A stretch of DNA of 64,000 nucleotides from Chitinophagaceae bacterium UBA4411 (lineage in GTDB: Bacteria > Bacteroidota > Bacteroidia > Chitinophagales > Chitinophagaceae): positions 310,001 to 374,000 of the forward strand of contig DGQP01000009.1 of the NCBI GenBank assembly GCA_002400415.1. The letters run 5' to 3'. A model generated the notes under the pieces. The model was not told the origin of the DNA, did no database searches, and saw nothing but the letters and a program-made list of their open reading frames with translations. Numbering within the stretch: position 1 is the stretch's first letter; each line of letters opens with the position of its first letter. This document shows positions 62,461-64,000 of the stretch, one piece after another. The translations under genes were made by a program, and so were the position numbers.

Positions 62461-64000
62461 TGAACCTATTAATTCTATATGGCAGCCATGAGGCCCCGGC
62501 CATACAAGATATATATTTTAATAACCCTTTCCGGATTCTCGAGAAAAATGGATCCATTCATTTTACCCTTAAGGAATTCGACAACCTAAACTGGAATGAA
62601 GTACATGAATATCACCTGGTAGTTATTTCCCGTGTATTTACGCCATCTGTAAAAGATTTTATTCTCTTTTGCAAGAACACCAGTAAAGAAGTCTTATTCT
62701 TTTTTGATGACGACATTCTTCATTTCCCTGTCGAATATTACCTGAATAACGAACCGTTTTATAAAAATAATGAACAACTGATAATTGAGACCCTTAGGGC
62801 AGCTTCGGGACTTATTGTCAGTACTGTTCCTCTAAAGGTTACCTACAGCAGCTACAATAACCAGATAGACGTTGTTCCCCCCTCCCTTAATAACCACCTG
62901 TTGGAAGTGGCCCCTAAACCGGGAGCAAAACCCGTCAATGGAGACAGGTTTACCGTCGGTTATGCGGGCAGCTTCGGGCATGTTGTTGACTTTAGATTTA
63001 TGGAGAAGGCTCTTTACGATTTTTATTTTAAGTATTATCCCCTTATCCATATTGAATTCATGGGCTGTGTTCCTGAAGCCTTCCATACGCTTATTGATAA
63101 CGAGAAAATAAAGCTCATTAATTGGGAGCCGCACTATGAGTTCTATCTGGCTAATCTACGGCGTGCAAACTGGGATATTGCCCTGTGCCCGGTAATTGAT
63201 TCGCCTTATACCAGTCACAAGACAAATATCAAATACCTAGAATATGGCTCTTCCGGAATACCAGGTATTTTTTCGGATATTTCCATCTATTCAAATGATG
63301 TAACAGACGGGCAATCCGGATTTTTGGCAGATAATACTTACCAGGCCTGGATGGATACACTTGAATATGCTTATGCAAACCGGCAGCAATTACCCAATCT
63401 GGCACGGGAGGCTTCTGCTTACGTAATAAATCATTATTCCGATATCCATTCTGCTCAAAAATGGCAGGCTGTTTTAGAAAGATACAGGAAGAGCGGATTA
63501 AAAAAAATAGCAGATGATTTTGCAATAAAATCATGGAAAGCTAAAAGAATTTATCAAAAGGGCGGGCTGAAAAGCGTAGTAAGTAAAATGACAGGCTTGT
63601 ATATAAGACCTGCGAAAAAAATTTCAGCATTATCAGAGCCGGTTTCGAGAACCAATGAAGATTATATCACAAGGGGAAGAAATGAAATAGATCGACTATC
63701 AGAACAATTTGATAAACAAATTATCCGCAAGCAGGTTCTTTTTGTCGTGCCTTGGTTGTCAGTGGGGGGCGGAGATATGGTCAACCTGATTATTGCCTCA
63801 AAGCTGGACCCGGAAAGATTTTCTTTTCACTTCATCACAACCGAAATCTCATCTCATGAGTGGGAAGATAAGTTCAAGATCATTACAAGAAATATTTTTC
63901 ATATACGCAAAATCCTTCCTAAAGCAGAACATTTCTGGGAATACAATAACCTGATTCTTGAATATATCGAAAAGGCCAGGATAGATATTGTAGTTGTATC
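62460..64000 (+). CDS. Tandem GT-B glycosyltransferase, 3' end outside window
   Basis: The frame starts at ATG 62460, overlapping the previous stop by one base, and remains open to the window end (513 residues seen). The N-terminal GT-B unit includes FFDDDILHFPVEYYL, TVGYAGSFGHVVDF and NIKYLEYGSSGIPGIFSD (a donor-site pattern). A linker with basic and Ser-rich stretches (about 350-415) leads to the start of a second GT-B unit (QVLFVVPWLSVGGGDMVNLIIA), cut by the window edge. So it is probably a two-domain enzyme co-translated with the fusion upstream. Confidence 0.85.
   Translation, partial: MNLLILYGSHEAPAIQDIYFNNPFRILEKNGSIHFTLKEFDNLNWNEVHEYHLVVISRVFTPSVKDFILFCKNTSKEVLFFFDDDILHFPVEYYLNNEPFYKNNEQLIIETLRAASGLIVSTVPLKVTYSSYNNQIDVVPPSLNNHLLEVAPKPGAKPVNGDRFTVGYAGSFGHVVDFRFMEKALYDFYFKYYPLIHIEFMGCVPEAFHTLIDNEKIKLINWEPHYEFYLANLRRANWDIALCPVIDSPYTSHKTNIKYLEYGSSGIPGIFSDISIYSNDVTDGQSGFLADNTYQAWMDTLEYAYANRQQLPNLAREASAYVINHYSDIHSAQKWQAVLERYRKSGLKKIADDFAIKSWKAKRIYQKGGLKSVVSKMTGLYIRPAKKISALSEPVSRTNEDYITRGRNEIDRLSEQFDKQIIRKQVLFVVPWLSVGGGDMVNLIIASKLDPERFSFHFITTEISSHEWEDKFKIITRNIFHIRKILPKAEHFWEYNNLILEYIEKARIDIVVV

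Noticed and set aside
1..64000. Mobile element, phage, CRISPR or defence island
   Set aside because: No transposase, integrase, direct-repeat array, restriction or toxin-antitoxin gene was recognised; gene strings are ordinary core and accessory loci.
1..64000. tRNA, rRNA or riboswitch
   Set aside because: No cloverleaf with a CCA end, rRNA-like or known riboswitch sequence was found in the gaps; the nusA-infB fold is reported separately as unclassified.

Overview
The window reads as chromosomal DNA of a Bacteroidota member, most likely family Chitinophagaceae (near Chitinophaga or Niastella). The evidence is a SusC/SusD pair driven by an ECF sigma/FecR pair, Bacteroidota-type promoters (TTTG-N19-21-TAnnTTTG), no obvious Shine-Dalgarno sequences, many lipoproteins ending their signal in A/S/G-C, and a GH144-type glucanase, a family founded on a Chitinophaga pinensis enzyme. 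No IS element, integrase, CRISPR array, rRNA or tRNA was recognised. Most genes are intact. The only clear wreck is a short CoA-transferase-like remnant near 33.8 kb.

Layout. 1-15.2 kb is a polysaccharide utilisation locus: the end of a GH97 gene, ECF sigma factor, FecR anti-sigma, SusC with an STN signalling domain, SusD, a LamG surface lipoprotein, a GH144-like lipoprotein, a glycerophosphodiesterase lipoprotein, a GH3 beta-glucosidase and a formylglycine-generating-enzyme homologue. GH144 with GH3 suggests beta-1,2-glucan, and the phosphodiesterase suggests a phosphoglycerol-decorated form of it (inference). 15.2-22 kb is core machinery: DUF4834, rimP-nusA-infB with stem-loops at each junction, and surA. 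22-27 kb holds an orphan six-PAS histidine kinase and a long PurF-type amidotransferase.

27-38 kb is a methylmalonyl-CoA region: meaB (reverse), then mmdA, a soluble OadG-like protein, the biotin carrier, a TerC-family membrane protein, the sodium-pumping beta subunit, a 46-residue membrane protein, the epimerase, the CoA-transferase remnant, and both methylmalonyl-CoA mutase subunits. Together these would interconvert succinyl-CoA and propionyl-CoA and couple decarboxylation to sodium export. The gamma subunit of the pump seems to be split into two genes.

38-57 kb is mixed housekeeping: a SixA-type phosphatase, an EamA transporter whose full-length frame has no ATG, a glycosyltransferase, a tiny Cys/Gly lipoprotein, an aminotransferase, a BNR-repeat secreted protein, an SRPBCC protein, an M16 protease, msrB, adk, then paaZ with an enoyl-CoA hydratase and an AlkA-type DNA glycosylase. 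57-64 kb is a surface-glycan cluster: a GT2 enzyme, a GT4 enzyme, a coiled-coil protein, a GT32/coiled-coil/GT2 fusion and a tandem glycosyltransferase that runs off the end. The coiled-coil protein and the fusion share a tail motif.
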